The notes beneath the pieces are model-generated. The model was not told the origin of the DNA. It ran no database searches and worked only from the letters and a program-made list of their open reading frames with translations. The position numbers were made by a program, and so were the translations under genes. From an uncultured Actinomycetes bacterium (GTDB lineage: Bacteria; Actinomycetota; Actinomycetes; Nanopelagicales; Nanopelagicaceae), in contig CAIMXQ010000068.1 of assembly GCA_903845465.1 (NCBI GenBank), forward strand, positions 1 to 12,633: a stretch of DNA of 12,633 bases, written 5' to 3'. Positions 1 through 7,646 of this stretch are shown here, in pieces; position 1 is the first letter of the stretch; every line of letters begins with the position of its first letter.

Positions 1-150
1 ATGGCGCAGAACGATCCTAAGTACGGTGGTTGGGGATTGGGCACTACAAATACAAGCTTTATATTTTTAGGTGCTATTACCCTCCTCGTCATTTACCTAA
101 TGATTACTAAAAAAGATCAAATTATTTTGGATCCAGCCCAGGTCAAGTAG
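1..150 (+). CDS. Small single-pass membrane protein, unknown function
   Basis: This is an open frame of 49 codons from an ATG at the first base of the window to TAG at 148-150. The N-terminal 18 residues are hydrophilic and rich in Gly, Asn and Thr. A hydrophobic stretch at about residues 19-36 (FIFLGAITLLVIYLMI region) can span the membrane once, followed by a Lys-Lys-Asp positive flank and a short polar tail. The positive residues after the segment suggest an N-out, C-in topology. I do not recognise the family. Because the window begins exactly at the ATG, upstream sequence cannot be inspected, so the frame could be the tail of a longer gene. A 219-bp gap separates it from the ABC exporter genes and nothing links their functions. 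Confidence 0.55.
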   Translation: MAQNDPKYGGWGLGTTNTSFIFLGAITLLVIYLMITKKDQIILDPAQVK

Positions 151-369
151 TTGGAGAATAAAGGCTTATAAGACTGTTCTTCTTTTCCAAATAGTTACTA
201 TAAAGGTAAAACCAACTTACAATTTGAGTTGGCTAGAGTGCTGCCACTTACTTTGTGATTGATTTGAAGTTGCATGCCTCAAAATTGATGATTTCTTCGT
301 GTTCCCGGTCTGGCTTAGAAAACGAATCTGTGAGGACTATGCTGGACTTTTAAATAGTAAGGAGGATAG
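151..369. other. Intergenic region upstream of the ABC exporter genes
   Basis: This AT-rich gap of 219 bp has no coding frame that I can support, no tRNA-like fold and no convincing hairpin terminator. It must carry the promoter for the exporter pair. The best -10 I can see is TATGCT at 338-343, with only a weak TTAGAA at 315-320 seventeen bases upstream (3 of 6 matches to TTGACA). The promoter call is therefore tentative. The region ends in a strong Shine-Dalgarno sequence just before the GTG start. Confidence 0.4.
359..365 (+). promoter_or_regulatory. Shine-Dalgarno sequence of the first ABC gene
   Basis: AAGGAGG is a full-length match to the anti-Shine-Dalgarno sequence and lies 4 nt before the GTG at 370. 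A TAG stop in the same frame occupies 367-369, immediately before the GTG. Translation therefore cannot start further upstream, and this ribosome binding site fixes the start at a GTG codon. Confidence 0.85.
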
Positions 370-2106
370 GTGTTAATAGCAGTACTTCGTAAATACCTAT
401 CGCCATACCGCGCTACCGTCATTGGCATCACGGGACTATTGCTTATCCAGACAATTACCAATCTGTACCTTCCGAACCTGAACGCTGACCTCATCAATAA
501 TGGCGTAACCAAAGGCGATATCCATTACATCTGGCATATCGGTCTCATTATGATGGCATGCGCTGCATTGATCATGGGCGCTTCCGTATGGCTTGCATAT
601 TTGAGTTCGAAGGTATCAATGGCCTTTGGTCGCGATGTGCGCGATGAATTTTTTTCAACTGTTGAAGGATTCTCGGCGCGCGAACTCAATCAATTCGGTG
701 CCCCATCGTTGATTACTCGAAACACAAACGATGTGCAGCAAGTACAGATGGTGCTCTTTATGGGACTTACCATGATGGTCGGCGCTCCGATTACAGGTGT
801 AGGTGCTGTGATCATGGCAGTCCGCAGTGATGCCAAACTCTCACTTCTCTTACTCGTCACGGTTCCGATTATGAGCCTTTTGATCTTCTTCTTGCTTCGT
901 AGAGTTGTTCCACTCTTTCGAACAACTCAACTCAAAGTTGATCGCATCAATTTGATTCTCCGTGAACAGGTTACGGGAATCCGAGTGATTCGCGCCTTTG
1001 TCAAGACGCATGAGGAAGAAACTCGATTTGCAACCAGCAATAAAGAACTTATGGAAGTTCAACTTAAGGTGACTCGTACTTTCGCGATTATGTTCCCTTC
1101 GCTGATGTTGATTCTAAATCTTTCAAGCGTTGCAGTGCTGTGGTTTGGTGGACATCTAATTCACACCGGCTCAATGCCTATTGGTAACTTGATGGCATTC
1201 CTGACCTACATAATGCAAATTCTTTCGAGCGTCATGATGGCTGTAATGATGTCACTCATGATTCCACGCGCATCTGCATCAGCGGAGCGAATCAAAGAAG
1301 TATTAGATACTCCGTCATCTGTTGTTGATGCAATCAACCCGACCACTCCCGCGAAGCGCGAAGGTATCCTGACTTTCGAATCTGTCGAGTACCGTTACCC
1401 AGGCGCTGAACATCCAGTTCTCTCAAATATCTCATTCACTGCACATCCCGGCCAAGTAACTGCGATTGTTGGTTCGACTGGTTCCGGAAAGACCACACTT
1501 CTTAATTTAATTCCACGCTTCATCGACCCAACTGTCGGTCGAGTTTTGCTTGATGGCATCGACGTTAAAGATCAATCTCTTGAAGGAATCTGGTCTGAGA
1601 TTGGACTCGTCCCGCAGCGTTCTTTCTTATTTGGTGGCACGATTGCCGAGAACCTTCGGTACGGTAATCAAGCTGCCACAGAAGAAGAACTCTGGACTGC
1701 ACTAGAAATCGCACAGGGAAAAGATTTCGTCGGTGAGCTCGCCGATGGGCTGCAATCCAGAGTTGCTCAAGGTGGGACAAACTTTTCTGGTGGTCAGCGT
1801 CAACGTCTATCGATTGCACGTGCGATTGTGAAGAATCCACGAATTTATCTACTTGATGATTCTTTCTCTGCACTTGATTACACAACCGACGCAAAGTTAC
1901 GTGTTGCACTCGAAAATCACGCCAAGGATTCCACAGTCATCATTGTCGCTCAGCGTGTATCAACCATCTTGAGCGCAGACCAAATCATTGTTCTTAACGA
2001 GGGCAAGATCGACGGAATTGGCACACACAGTGATCTCATGAATAGCTGTAAGACCTATCAGGAGATTGTCTTATCTCAACTCAGCCCAGAAGAGGCAGCA
2101 TCATGA
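370..2106 (+). CDS. Heterodimeric ABC exporter, subunit with the degenerate ATP site (TM287/LmrC/BmrC type)
   Basis: This 578-residue half-transporter has a transmembrane domain with six helices (about 14-36, 53-79, 128-150, 156-178, 239-260, 272-298) followed by a nucleotide-binding domain. Visible motifs are Walker A GSTGSGKT at 368-375, Q-loop Gln416, signature SGGQ at 473-476, Walker B Asp496 and D-loop SALD at 500-503. The catalytic Glu after Walker B is Asp497 and the switch His is Gln528 (VAQRVST). Both changes are the hallmark of the degenerate site in heterodimeric type IV exporters such as TM287/288. The start is a GTG, forced by an in-frame stop directly before it and supported by a perfect Shine-Dalgarno sequence. 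The stop overlaps the next gene's ATG (ATGA), so the two subunits are translationally coupled. It acts in the cytoplasmic membrane, exporting drugs, lipids or peptides; the substrate cannot be read from sequence. Confidence 0.96.
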   Translation: MLIAVLRKYLSPYRATVIGITGLLLIQTITNLYLPNLNADLINNGVTKGDIHYIWHIGLIMMACAALIMGASVWLAYLSSKVSMAFGRDVRDEFFSTVEGFSARELNQFGAPSLITRNTNDVQQVQMVLFMGLTMMVGAPITGVGAVIMAVRSDAKLSLLLLVTVPIMSLLIFFLLRRVVPLFRTTQLKVDRINLILREQVTGIRVIRAFVKTHEEETRFATSNKELMEVQLKVTRTFAIMFPSLMLILNLSSVAVLWFGGHLIHTGSMPIGNLMAFLTYIMQILSSVMMAVMMSLMIPRASASAERIKEVLDTPSSVVDAINPTTPAKREGILTFESVEYRYPGAEHPVLSNISFTAHPGQVTAIVGSTGSGKTTLLNLIPRFIDPTVGRVLLDGIDVKDQSLEGIWSEIGLVPQRSFLFGGTIAENLRYGNQAATEEELWTALEIAQGKDFVGELADGLQSRVAQGGTNFSGGQRQRLSIARAIVKNPRIYLLDDSFSALDYTTDAKLRVALENHAKDSTVIIVAQRVSTILSADQIIVLNEGKIDGIGTHSDLMNSCKTYQEIVLSQLSPEEAAS

Positions 2107-4049
2107 GCCAACATCGTCCTGCAGCGGGCGCAATGCGCGGTGGTCCAATGGGCGGCATGATGGGAGCACCTCCTGCAAAGTCGAAGAACTTCAAGGGCTC
2201 ACTTCGTCGCTTAATGGCAGAGCTTCGTCCAGAGCGCAACGCTCTCGCCACTGTTCTTATTCTGATTACATCATCAGTCACTATCGGGGCATTCGGTCCA
2301 AAGATTCTTGGCCGGGCTACTAATGAAATATTCAATGGCTTTATCGGACAGAAGCTGCCTATGGGTCTCTCGAAGGATCAAGTTGTCGCAGGTCTTCGCG
2401 CTAAAGGTGAAACAACTCAAGCAAATATGTTAGCCAAGAGTTCAGTAGTACCAGGTCATGGCATGAACTTCACTTCCATTGCCCACTTCTTATTACTTGC
2501 AATTTTGCTCTACGTTGTTTCATCGTTTTTTATGTGGATCCAGGCATATTTGATGGCCGGAGTTACTCAGCGCACTGTTTACCGTCTACGTCTAATTGCT
2601 GAAGAGAAAATTGGCCGACTTCCACTCAAATACTTCGATACTCAATCTCGTGGTGACTTACTCAGTCGGGTGACCAACGATGTGGACAATATCGCAACTT
2701 CGCTGCAGCAAGGTCTTTCTCAGATTCTTAACTCTGTGCTCACAGTTATCTCTGTATTAATCATGATGGTTTGGATTAGTCCAGAGCTCGCACTCATCAG
2801 CTTAATCGCTATTCCCGTATCAATGTTCGCTTCTGTAAAGATTGCTAAACGATCAAAGCTTGAATTTGTAGCCCAATGGGATTGGACCGGAAAACTCAAT
2901 GGCCACGTTGAAGAAATGCATACAGGCCACGCTCTCGTAAAAGTATTTGGTCGGCGTCAACAAGCAATCAAGGATTTTAAATCCCTCAATTCGAAACTCT
3001 ATGAATCAAGCTTTAAAGCGCAATTTATTTCAGGAATCATCCAACCTGTTACTCAACTTGTCTCTAACCTCATATACGTTGCAATCGCAGTGCTCGGGGG
3101 TTATCGCGTCGCAACTGGCTCAATGAGCCTTGGTGATGTGCAAGCATTTATCTCATACTCTCGTCAGTTCGGTATGCCACTTGCGCAGATCGCAGGTTTG
3201 ATGAACACTGTCCAATCTGGGGTTGCGTCAGCTGAGCGACTCTTTGAGTTACTAGATGCAACTGAAGAAGAACCTGATCGCAAAGTTTCAATTCGGATAG
3301 ATCGCGCTAAGGGCGAAGTTGTTTTTAATGATGTTTCATTTCGATATGTGAAAGATCAACCACTCATTGAAAACTTCAATCTCACTGTTACGCCAGGACA
3401 GACGGTGGCAATCGTTGGCCCGACAGGTGCCGGAAAGACAACGCTTGTTAATCTAATTATGCGTTTCTACGAGATTGACAGCGGAACCATCACACTTGAT
3501 GGAATAGATACAAAGATGATGACCCGAGATGACCTTCGTCGACAATTTGGAATGGTCTTACAAGAGACCTGGCTCTTCAGTGGATCAATGCGCGAGAACA
3601 TCGCCTTTGGCTCACCAAATCCAACGGAGAATCAAGTTGCTGAAGCAGCATCGGCGGCAAACATCGATCACTTTATTCGAGCGCTCCCTCATGGTTTTGA
3701 TTCGCTACTTACTGATGATAATTCCACGGTTTCAAATGGCGAGCGTCAGCTTTTGACGATTGCTCGTGCTTTTATGGCAGATCCTGCCATCTTGATTCTT
3801 GACGAAGCGACGTCATCAGTGGATACGCGTACCGAAGTATTGGTACAGCAAGCGATGGCAAAATTACGTTCCGGTCGGACCAGCTTTGTGATTGCGCACC
3901 GCTTATCAACAATTCGTGATGCCGATGTCATCTTGGTGATGGATAAGGGCGCTCTTATCGAGCAAGGGACACATCAAGAATTAATGGAGGCAAAGGGCTT
4001 CTACTTCGATCTCTATGCAAGTCAGTTCTCAGCCAGTATCGCCGAATAG
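2103..4049 (+). CDS. Heterodimeric ABC exporter, subunit with consensus ATPase residues (TM288/LmrD/BmrD type)
   Basis: This is the 648-residue partner of the preceding gene and starts inside its stop codon (ATGA at 2103-2106). It opens with a Met/Gly/Pro-rich cytoplasmic tail (about 1-28) before the KGSLRRL entry helix. The TM1-TM2 loop (about 72-122) is some 40 residues longer than I recall for TM288, a pattern seen in actinobacterial homologues. The ATPase domain has Walker A GPTGAGKT at 439-446, Q-loop Gln487, Walker B Asp567 with catalytic Glu568, D-loop SSVD at 571-574 and switch His599, all canonical. Its signature is SNGE (544-547) instead of SGGQ. In the head-to-tail dimer this altered signature faces the Asp497/Gln528 site of the partner, so one site is degenerate and the other consensus. 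No clear terminator hairpin follows the stop. Confidence 0.96.
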   Translation: MSQHRPAAGAMRGGPMGGMMGAPPAKSKNFKGSLRRLMAELRPERNALATVLILITSSVTIGAFGPKILGRATNEIFNGFIGQKLPMGLSKDQVVAGLRAKGETTQANMLAKSSVVPGHGMNFTSIAHFLLLAILLYVVSSFFMWIQAYLMAGVTQRTVYRLRLIAEEKIGRLPLKYFDTQSRGDLLSRVTNDVDNIATSLQQGLSQILNSVLTVISVLIMMVWISPELALISLIAIPVSMFASVKIAKRSKLEFVAQWDWTGKLNGHVEEMHTGHALVKVFGRRQQAIKDFKSLNSKLYESSFKAQFISGIIQPVTQLVSNLIYVAIAVLGGYRVATGSMSLGDVQAFISYSRQFGMPLAQIAGLMNTVQSGVASAERLFELLDATEEEPDRKVSIRIDRAKGEVVFNDVSFRYVKDQPLIENFNLTVTPGQTVAIVGPTGAGKTTLVNLIMRFYEIDSGTITLDGIDTKMMTRDDLRRQFGMVLQETWLFSGSMRENIAFGSPNPTENQVAEAASAANIDHFIRALPHGFDSLLTDDNSTVSNGERQLLTIARAFMADPAILILDEATSSVDTRTEVLVQQAMAKLRSGRTSFVIAHRLSTIRDADVILVMDKGALIEQGTHQELMEAKGFYFDLYASQFSASIAE

Positions 4050-4101
4050 AATTGATTCCTAAAGCTACTTGGATATAGTCAAAAGGTTGATATTCAAGAT
4101 T

Positions 4102-4350
4102 TCATTTGAGAAATGTAGGCTGCAGAATTCCTAAATCAAGTGCCTGTTCGGCTTTAGCCATTGCTGCAATTAATTTTCCTTCTTGATCTCGTGCAGAAAC
4201 GAAACCAAGCCCAACGGGTAGGCCAGCGACTAATCCCATCGGGATAGTTCCTATTGGTGTTCCTGCGATTGCAGGTGCTGTGGTAATCCAGCTCGCAATT
4301 TGGTTGTTATCGCCAGTAAGTAATGAACTCTCCCAGGCCGGTAGCGCTTC
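4102..4350 (-). pseudogene. Amidase (amidase signature family) C-terminal remnant
   Basis: Read on the - strand, the 82 codons ending at the TGA at 4104-4102 give a recognisable amidase-signature C-terminus. It has an LPAW...TGDN segment near the start, then TAPAIAG, TPIGTIPMG, GLPVGLGF, and a closing LDLGILQPTF. These correspond to the PAW/GD, TPAAVAGYP, VPMG, GLPVGL and final PTF elements of amidases of about 450-500 residues. Two TAG stops lie just upstream in the same frame (about 4356-4361), and the whole N-terminal domain with the Lys-Ser-cisSer triad is absent, so it cannot be a working enzyme. Homology stops at about 4350, exactly where the DUF885 remnant begins on the other strand. 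The spacer 4050-4101 after the ABC genes holds nothing I recognise. Confidence 0.8.
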
Positions 4351-5002
4351 CGCCCCCTACTACAACCCACCATCAGAAGATTTGTCTCGTCCAGGAACAA
4401 CTTGGATTCCCATGTTGGGCAAAGATGAGGTCAGTAATTGGCACCTAGTTTCTACCTGGTATCACGAAGCAGTGCCGGGACATCACTTGCAATGTGCAAC
4501 TGTGACAATTGAAAAAGATCGTTTATCTCGTTTCCAAATTAATAGCGCATGGATAAGTGGTTACGGCGAAGGTTGGGCACTTTATGCAGAGCGTTTCATG
4601 AATGAACTTGGTGCTTTCGACGAGCCAGGAATAGAAATGGGATATCTATCGGCTCAAGCTTTACGTGCGGCTCGTATCGTTGTAGATATTGGAATGCACC
4701 TTGGCTACACAGATTTTGATGGCAATGTGTGGAATGCTGAGTCTTCACGCAAGCTACTCAATGAGCAGGCTCTGCTTGATGAAGATCATTCAAGGAGCGA
4801 AACCGATCGCTACTTAGGCTGGCCAGGACAGGCTATTTCCTACAAAGTGGGCGAGCGTGTGTGGATGAAGGCGCGCGAAGATGCGAAGGCGCGGTTAGGT
4901 TCTAATTTCTCACTTAAAAAATTCCACACTTATGCATTGAAAATCGGACCTATGGGTCTAGATCCATTCGCTGCAGAGCTTTCTACATGGAATGGAAATT
5001 AA
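4340..5002 (+). pseudogene. DUF885 metallopeptidase-like protein, 5'-truncated remnant
   Basis: DUF885 proteins are usually about 550-600 residues; only the last 220 or so codons remain. Homology begins near the SASAPYYNPPSEDLSRPG segment at about 4340 and then includes HEAVPGHH at 4463-4486 (the HExxxGHH putative zinc site), GYGEGWALYAE from 4559 and the conserved RAARIVVDIG and GWPGQAISY segments. The frame runs uninterrupted to TAA at 5000-5002. An open frame extends back to a GTG at 4280, but the residues it would add are antisense to the amidase remnant, have no Shine-Dalgarno sequence and do not resemble DUF885, so that start is not credible. The catalytic-motif half could still be translated if a fortuitous start exists, but loss of the N-terminal half argues against function. 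The frame has no internal stops, which suggests a recent loss. Confidence 0.8.
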
Positions 5003-5086
5003 TCAAAAGCTGCACATGATCGGGATTCAAAGAGGATTCACAGGTATATTCCGTCTGACTTCAAAAAAGCAGAGTAGATTGCGAAC
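5003..5086 (+). promoter_or_regulatory. Promoter region of the + strand glycosyltransferase, probably leaderless
   Basis: TAGATT at 5075-5080 ends exactly 6 nt before the ATG at 5087, which would place the transcription start at or next to the A of the start codon. There is no good Shine-Dalgarno sequence in front of the ATG. I find no convincing -35 at normal spacing; CTGACT at 5056-5061 leaves a spacer of only about 13-14 nt. An alternative -10, TATATT, sits at 5045-5050 and would give a leader of about 30 nt. A 7-bp direct repeat (GGATTCA at 5023-5029 and 5034-5040) lies upstream with an 11-bp period. Confidence 0.45.
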
Positions 5087-6373
5087 ATGAACACATCCCC
5101 ACGCACTATGCACATTGTGTTCAATTCAGTTACCGAAGACTCTCGTGTACTTAAATGCGCCTGGTCCTTAGCAAATGCAGGGTGGGAAGTATTGGTCTGT
5201 GGGGCAAGACCTGGTCATCACGACGATCAATTAAAAATTGGTTATGCAACAATCAATCGGGTTCACTTAAAAGTAGTCATTAAGCAGAACTTCCTTGCAT
5301 TTTTCTTGAGAGCTCTGCGATATTACAAACGTATATTTCAAGCGAAATTTTTACCAGATGTGCCACCATCTATTCCTAATTTGGTTCGAGCGCGAACAAC
5401 GCTTAAGCCAATTGCATTAGCCTTTAGACCCGATGTAATTCATGCTCACGATTACACCGCATTACCCGTGGCCGGGGCACTTGTGGAATATCTAGCCTCA
5501 CAAGGGCACGCGGCGCAGCTAATTTATGATGCCCACGAATATGTACCTGGAGTTTCACACCTCACTGGGCCGCTCAAGAAGGTTTACATACGTGAAGAAA
5601 TTCGTTACAGCGCAATGGCAGCAACTGTGTTATCCGTAAGTGAAGGAATGTCGGATCTATTAATTCCACATTTACAATTAACAAATCGACCTGAATTAGT
5701 GGCCAACGATCCACTCTTTGAAGGGCAAGAACCAAGTCCCAGAAATATGCGGCGGGATTGTGGAGTAGATGATCAAACACCACTGATCGTGTATTCAGGT
5801 GCAGTTGCTCCGCAGCGCGGGCTGGCAACAGTTTTGGAAGCGCTCAAAGTATTACCTAATGTACATCTGGCGCTGATTGCTAACCCTAAAAATCAAACGG
5901 TTCTCGATCTGCAATCACAGTATGCGGCGCTGAAAGATCGATTCCATGTGCTGCCTTACGTGCCTAATTCGGAGCTAGTTTCTTATCTTTCAACGGGCGA
6001 TATTGGCCTAATTCCAATTCATCACAAGCTCAACCACGAAATTTCACTGATTACCAAATTTGGTGAATACATGCAGGCCCGGCTTCCAATTGTCGTTAGC
6101 GATGTACGCACTATGGCGGCAGAGGTGAAGCGTTTGGGCAATGGTGAAGTATTTATCGCCGAAGATGTTGAAGATTTCGCAGCAGCAGTGAAGAAGGTGT
6201 TAGCAAATAAGGCTCAGTATCAGAGCGCCTATACCGATGAAGTATTAAGAGAGCGCAGCTGGGAAATGCAGGCTGAAAATCTTGTAAAGATCTATAACCG
6301 AATTGCTAATGCGAAACCAACCGCCCGTTCGCATATGCCCTTCACAATAATTACTGAGCTGGCGCCCCGATAA
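5087..6373 (+). CDS. Glycosyltransferase, GT4-like (GT-B fold)
   Basis: This 428-residue protein has the two-domain layout of GT-B retaining glycosyltransferases. The N-terminal Rossmann domain opens with a hydrophobic strand and a VTEDSRVLKCAWSLANAG helix typical of surface-glycan transferases, and carries VIHAHDYTALP at about 117-127 and YDAHEY at 147-152. The C-terminal domain begins near LIVYSGAVAPQRG and has KFGEYMQARLP with Glu327, the donor-binding Glu of the EX7E-type region. There is no signal peptide or clear transmembrane segment; a cytoplasmic or membrane-peripheral enzyme is expected. An in-frame TAG at 5075-5077 makes the ATG at 5087 the first possible start; the next Met is residue 8. 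It runs head-on into the sugar-nucleotide operon, with its last 23 bp overlapping. Its position suggests a role in the same surface polysaccharide, but donor and acceptor cannot be told from sequence. Confidence 0.88.
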   Translation: MNTSPRTMHIVFNSVTEDSRVLKCAWSLANAGWEVLVCGARPGHHDDQLKIGYATINRVHLKVVIKQNFLAFFLRALRYYKRIFQAKFLPDVPPSIPNLVRARTTLKPIALAFRPDVIHAHDYTALPVAGALVEYLASQGHAAQLIYDAHEYVPGVSHLTGPLKKVYIREEIRYSAMAATVLSVSEGMSDLLIPHLQLTNRPELVANDPLFEGQEPSPRNMRRDCGVDDQTPLIVYSGAVAPQRGLATVLEALKVLPNVHLALIANPKNQTVLDLQSQYAALKDRFHVLPYVPNSELVSYLSTGDIGLIPIHHKLNHEISLITKFGEYMQARLPIVVSDVRTMAAEVKRLGNGEVFIAEDVEDFAAAVKKVLANKAQYQSAYTDEVLRERSWEMQAENLVKIYNRIANAKPTARSHMPFTIITELAPR

Positions 6374-7646
6374 CTCTAAAATCAACACCTGGAAAGTTGC
6401 TTGAATTCATCGAGCGTCGACCATCAACTACAGCTTTGACGCCAGGAAATGATGACGATGTAAGTTTTTTATATTCGGCATGATCTGCCTGAAGAATAAC
6501 GCCATCAACGCTTTGGCCTGTGGCATACGGAGTAAACCCAAGTTGCGTGATTTCATCATCGGAATACATAGGATCATGAACAAGTACATGTGCTCCGGCG
6601 GCTTCGAGTGCGGTAACAGTCGGAAATACTCCAGAGAACGCGCTCTCTTTTACTCCACCACGATAAGAAATTCCAAGTACAGCAACCTTCTTATCTTTAA
6701 GTGACCCCAAAGAACCTGCCAACATCCCAACTGCATGAGCAGGCATCGCTGCATTTGCTTCTCGAGCTGCACGAACGACTGTAGCTTCAGGGTGATTCCA
6801 AAGATAGAAACGTGGGTAAATTGGAATGCAGTGGCCACCAACTGCGATACCTGGTTGGTGAATATGGCTAAATGGTTGTGAGTTTGAAGCAGCGATAACT
6901 TTTGCGATATCGATATTGGCAGTTTCGGCAAAGATTGCGAATTGATTTGCCAGGCCGATATTTACATCGCGATACGTAGTCTCTGCAAGTTTTGCCATCT
7001 CGCTAGCTTCTGCAGAGCCCATATCCCAAACACCATTTGGTTCGGTTAAATCTGGGCGATCATCGAAATCGAGTACTTCTTTATAGAAATCAATTCCAGC
7101 TTTAGCACTTGCCACATCGATTCCACCAACAAGTTTTGGATATTTGCGAAGATCGGCAAATACCCGCCCTGTTAATACTCGTTCGGGGGAGAAGACTAAG
7201 TGGAAATCAACGCCAGCCTTAAGACCAGAAATCTTCTCTAGCATCGGAGCAAAGTGTGTGCGCGTTGTTCCAACAGGCAAGGTTGTCTCATATGAAACTA
7301 GAGTGCCAGGCTTTAAGCCTTCTGCAATATCTTTCGTAGCGGCATCCATCCAACCAAAATCAGGAACGCCATCGTTATCGACAAATAGTGGAACTACAAC
7401 AACGACCGCCTCGCATTGAGAGACTGCAGTTTTAGTATCTGTGGTTGCAACTAAATGTCCGGAAGCTACAGTCTTCTTGAGATATTCATCAAGATGCGCT
7501 TCACCTGGAAATGGTTCTGTTCCAGCATTGATGAGATCTACGGCCTTTTGATTTACATCGCAACCGATGACATGGTGACCTTTATTTGCAAATTGCACCG
7601 CAAGAGGCAGGCCAATCTTTCCGAGAGCTACAACTGCGATTTTCAT
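6351..7646 (-). CDS. Nucleotide-sugar dehydrogenase, probable UDP-N-acetylglucosamine 6-dehydrogenase (WbpA/WecC family)
   Basis: The 431 residues match the full length of the UDP-glucose/GDP-mannose dehydrogenase family. The NAD-binding motif is VALGKIGLPLA (6-16). Family landmarks follow: ETTLPVGTTR (120-129), FSPERVLTG (152-160), KLVGG (171-175), central-domain Lys219 and Asn229, and the catalytic thiolate Cys273 in GGHCIPIYP. The C-terminal UDP-binding domain starts around VAVLGISYRGG. The enzyme oxidises C6 of a UDP-hexose twice with NAD+, giving a uronic acid. Its neighbours (WbpB-, WbpE- and WbpD-like) point to UDP-GlcNAc as substrate and UDP-GlcNAcA as product. UDP-ManNAc (WecC activity) or UDP-Glc cannot be excluded by sequence alone. 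The start ATG overlaps the upstream gene's TGA (ATGA). It is the last gene of its operon and its end overlaps the opposing glycosyltransferase. Confidence 0.93.
   Translation of the reverse strand: MKIAVVALGKIGLPLAVQFANKGHHVIGCDVNQKAVDLINAGTEPFPGEAHLDEYLKKTVASGHLVATTDTKTAVSQCEAVVVVVPLFVDNDGVPDFGWMDAATKDIAEGLKPGTLVSYETTLPVGTTRTHFAPMLEKISGLKAGVDFHLVFSPERVLTGRVFADLRKYPKLVGGIDVASAKAGIDFYKEVLDFDDRPDLTEPNGVWDMGSAEASEMAKLAETTYRDVNIGLANQFAIFAETANIDIAKVIAASNSQPFSHIHQPGIAVGGHCIPIYPRFYLWNHPEATVVRAAREANAAMPAHAVGMLAGSLGSLKDKKVAVLGISYRGGVKESAFSGVFPTVTALEAAGAHVLVHDPMYSDDEITQLGFTPYATGQSVDGVILQADHAEYKKLTSSSFPGVKAVVDGRRSMNSSNFPGVDFRVIGAPAQ

Noticed and set aside
160..195. A possible terminator hairpin after the first small gene (AAGA and TCTT arms followed by T-rich sequence)
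   Set aside because: The complementary arms are only about 4 bp with no GC-rich stem, too weak to call.
1565..1909. A 114-codon - strand open frame inside the first ABC gene
   Set aside because: It is antisense to the highly conserved ATPase motifs and is explained by codon bias of the real gene.
4280..4339. A GTG at 4280 as the start of an intact 240-residue DUF885-like protein
   Set aside because: These 20 codons are antisense to a clear amidase C-terminus, lack a Shine-Dalgarno sequence and do not resemble DUF885, whose homology begins near 4340.
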